Shown here piece by piece: positions 5,662-6,383 of a stretch of DNA of 6,383 nucleotides (positions are counted from its first letter, which is position 1; each line of letters begins with the position of its first letter). A model generated the notes under the pieces. The model saw nothing but the letters and a program-made list of their open reading frames with translations. It did not search any database and was not told the DNA's origin. Position numbers and translations under genes: made by a program. Source of the stretch: an uncultured Phycisphaerales bacterium (GTDB lineage: Bacteria > Planctomycetota > Phycisphaerae > WQYP01); NCBI GenBank assembly GCA_937901265.1, contig CALCHA010000366.1, forward strand, positions 1-6,383, given 5' to 3'.

Positions 5662-6383
5662 TCACCAAACGCGGCACCATAGGCATTTTAAGTAGGCCGA
5701 CTCCGGCGCATCGGTCATCACCGGATGATCCAGCCCCGGCCCGGTCGATTCCAGCACCTGCACCCGCCGCCCAGACGACCGCGGCGCCCCACGCAGCACG
5801 CTGAAAAATTCCTCCGGACTCAGCAACCCCGAACAGGAACAGGTCACCAGCATGCCCCCCGGCTTCACCACATTCACCGCCAGCTTGTTCAAATCAAAAT
5901 ACTTCGCCCGCCCCTCCGCGAACTCGCCGCTGTTTGCGATCAGCTTCGGCGGATCCAGCACCACCACGTCAAACTGCTTCCCGCTCGCCTGCAACTGCCG
6001 CATGTAGGGAAAGACATCCGAATGCGCCGTCGACAACACATCCCGCGACACCTTGTTCAAATTCGCGTTTCGCTGCGCCAGGGCAATCGCATCTTCGTCC
6101 AGATCCACACACACCACCCGCGCCGCCTTCCCCAGCGTCGCCGCATACACCCCGAAGCCCCCCGTATAGCAGCACAGATCCAGCACCTCCGCCCCCGCCG
6201 TGAACGCCGTCAGCCGCCGGCGATTGTCCCGCTGGTCGCAGAAAAATCCGGTCTTATGCCCGTGCGTCAGATCAATCTGAAACCGCACCCCGTTTTCCGT
6301 GATCACTGCCGATTTGCGGTCCACCCGCCGCACCTCGGTCGCCCCCGGCGACTCCGCCCCGGCCGAAAACCCCTCCGCATCCT
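5662..6383 (-). CDS. rlmI: RlmI-type 23S rRNA (cytosine-C5) methyltransferase, N-terminus beyond the right edge
   Basis: The frame is open from the right edge (first whole codon at 6381) to TGA at 5664-5662, leaving 239 C-terminal residues. Family members are about 390-400 aa, so the N-terminal PUA part lies outside. Visible marks in order: GHKTGFFCDQR (about 41-51), typical of the RlmI family; SAM-binding motif I, VLDLCCYTGGFG (about 66-77); the acidic motif II in VDLDED; DPPK (143-146); and TCSCSG (180-185), which holds the Cys expected to act on the cytosine C5. The ending (AYLKCLWCRVW) resembles the C-terminus of E. coli RlmI, which makes m5C1962 in 23S rRNA. A GTG at 6333 could be taken for a start, but conserved-looking sequence continues upstream of it, so it is internal. 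RlmI and its close paralogues are hard to tell apart from a fragment, so the exact rRNA position is inferred. Confidence 0.88.
   Translation of the reverse strand, partial: DAEGFSAGAESPGATEVRRVDRKSAVITENGVRFQIDLTHGHKTGFFCDQRDNRRRLTAFTAGAEVLDLCCYTGGFGVYAATLGKAARVVCVDLDEDAIALAQRNANLNKVSRDVLSTAHSDVFPYMRQLQASGKQFDVVVLDPPKLIANSGEFAEGRAKYFDLNKLAVNVVKPGGMLVTCSCSGLLSPEEFFSVLRGAPRSSGRRVQVLESTGPGLDHPVMTDAPESAYLKCLWCRVW

Noticed and set aside
5327..5686. Longer 119-aa start for the lipoprotein
   Set aside because: It would overlap the methyltransferase end and place 32 extra residues before a clean signal peptide that has its own AGGAG at proper spacing.
2912..5695. Plus-strand open frame of 927 codons
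   Set aside because: It is codon-aligned antisense to the glycosyltransferase, runs through the tRNA and into the lipoprotein, and includes the well-known false peptide read from the back of a tRNA (WAGVEPTTFGF...).

Overview
All recognisable genes in this window lie on the minus strand, so the transcription order runs from the right edge to the left. The DNA is GC-rich and coding-dense. Two proteins start with lipoprotein-type signals (one clear, one marginal), one is anchored in the inner membrane, and three of the four gene starts inside the window have a good AGGAG or GGAGG ribosome binding site. This fits a free-living diderm bacterium. The large bacterial O-GlcNAc-transferase-like protein and a tRNA gene without an encoded CCA would suit a planctomycete or related lineage, but the sequence does not prove a phylum.

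Layout in transcription order. (1) 6383-5662: the C-terminal 239 codons of an RlmI-type 23S rRNA m5C methyltransferase, cut by the right edge. (2) 5632-5611: a terminator-like hairpin. (3) 5590-5327: a small glycine-zipper lipoprotein of 87 aa, followed by a long-stem intrinsic terminator at 5304-5262. (4) 5210-5182: a sigma70-type promoter placed to drive tRNA-Arg(CCG) at 5167-5094. (5) 5056-2843: a 737-aa protein with nine TPRs and an O-GlcNAc-transferase (SPINDLY/OGT, family GT41) catalytic domain. It starts 37 nt after the tRNA and has no Shine-Dalgarno sequence. (6) 2725-1889: a 278-aa membrane-anchored TPR protein of YfgM/TPR_21 type with a Pro/Ala-rich tail, behind its own likely promoter. 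(7) 1806-1: a secreted, probably lipid-anchored M16 zinc peptidase. Its first domain is catalytic, its second is degenerate, and it is cut by the left edge.

No intergenic gap exceeds 300 bases. The gaps are compact and hold recognisable control signals: two terminators, two likely promoters, and two tandem hairpins just upstream of the peptidase. The second of these hairpins buries the peptidase ribosome binding site in a perfect 9-bp stem.

Taken together this looks like chromosomal core or housekeeping territory: rRNA methylation, a tRNA, envelope proteins, a periplasmic peptidase and a protein glycosyltransferase. It does not look like a mobile or defence island. The clearest unexplained signals are the peptidase leader RNA structures and the apparent tRNA-glycosyltransferase co-transcript. 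I saw no CRISPR array, insertion sequence, attachment site or rRNA gene.
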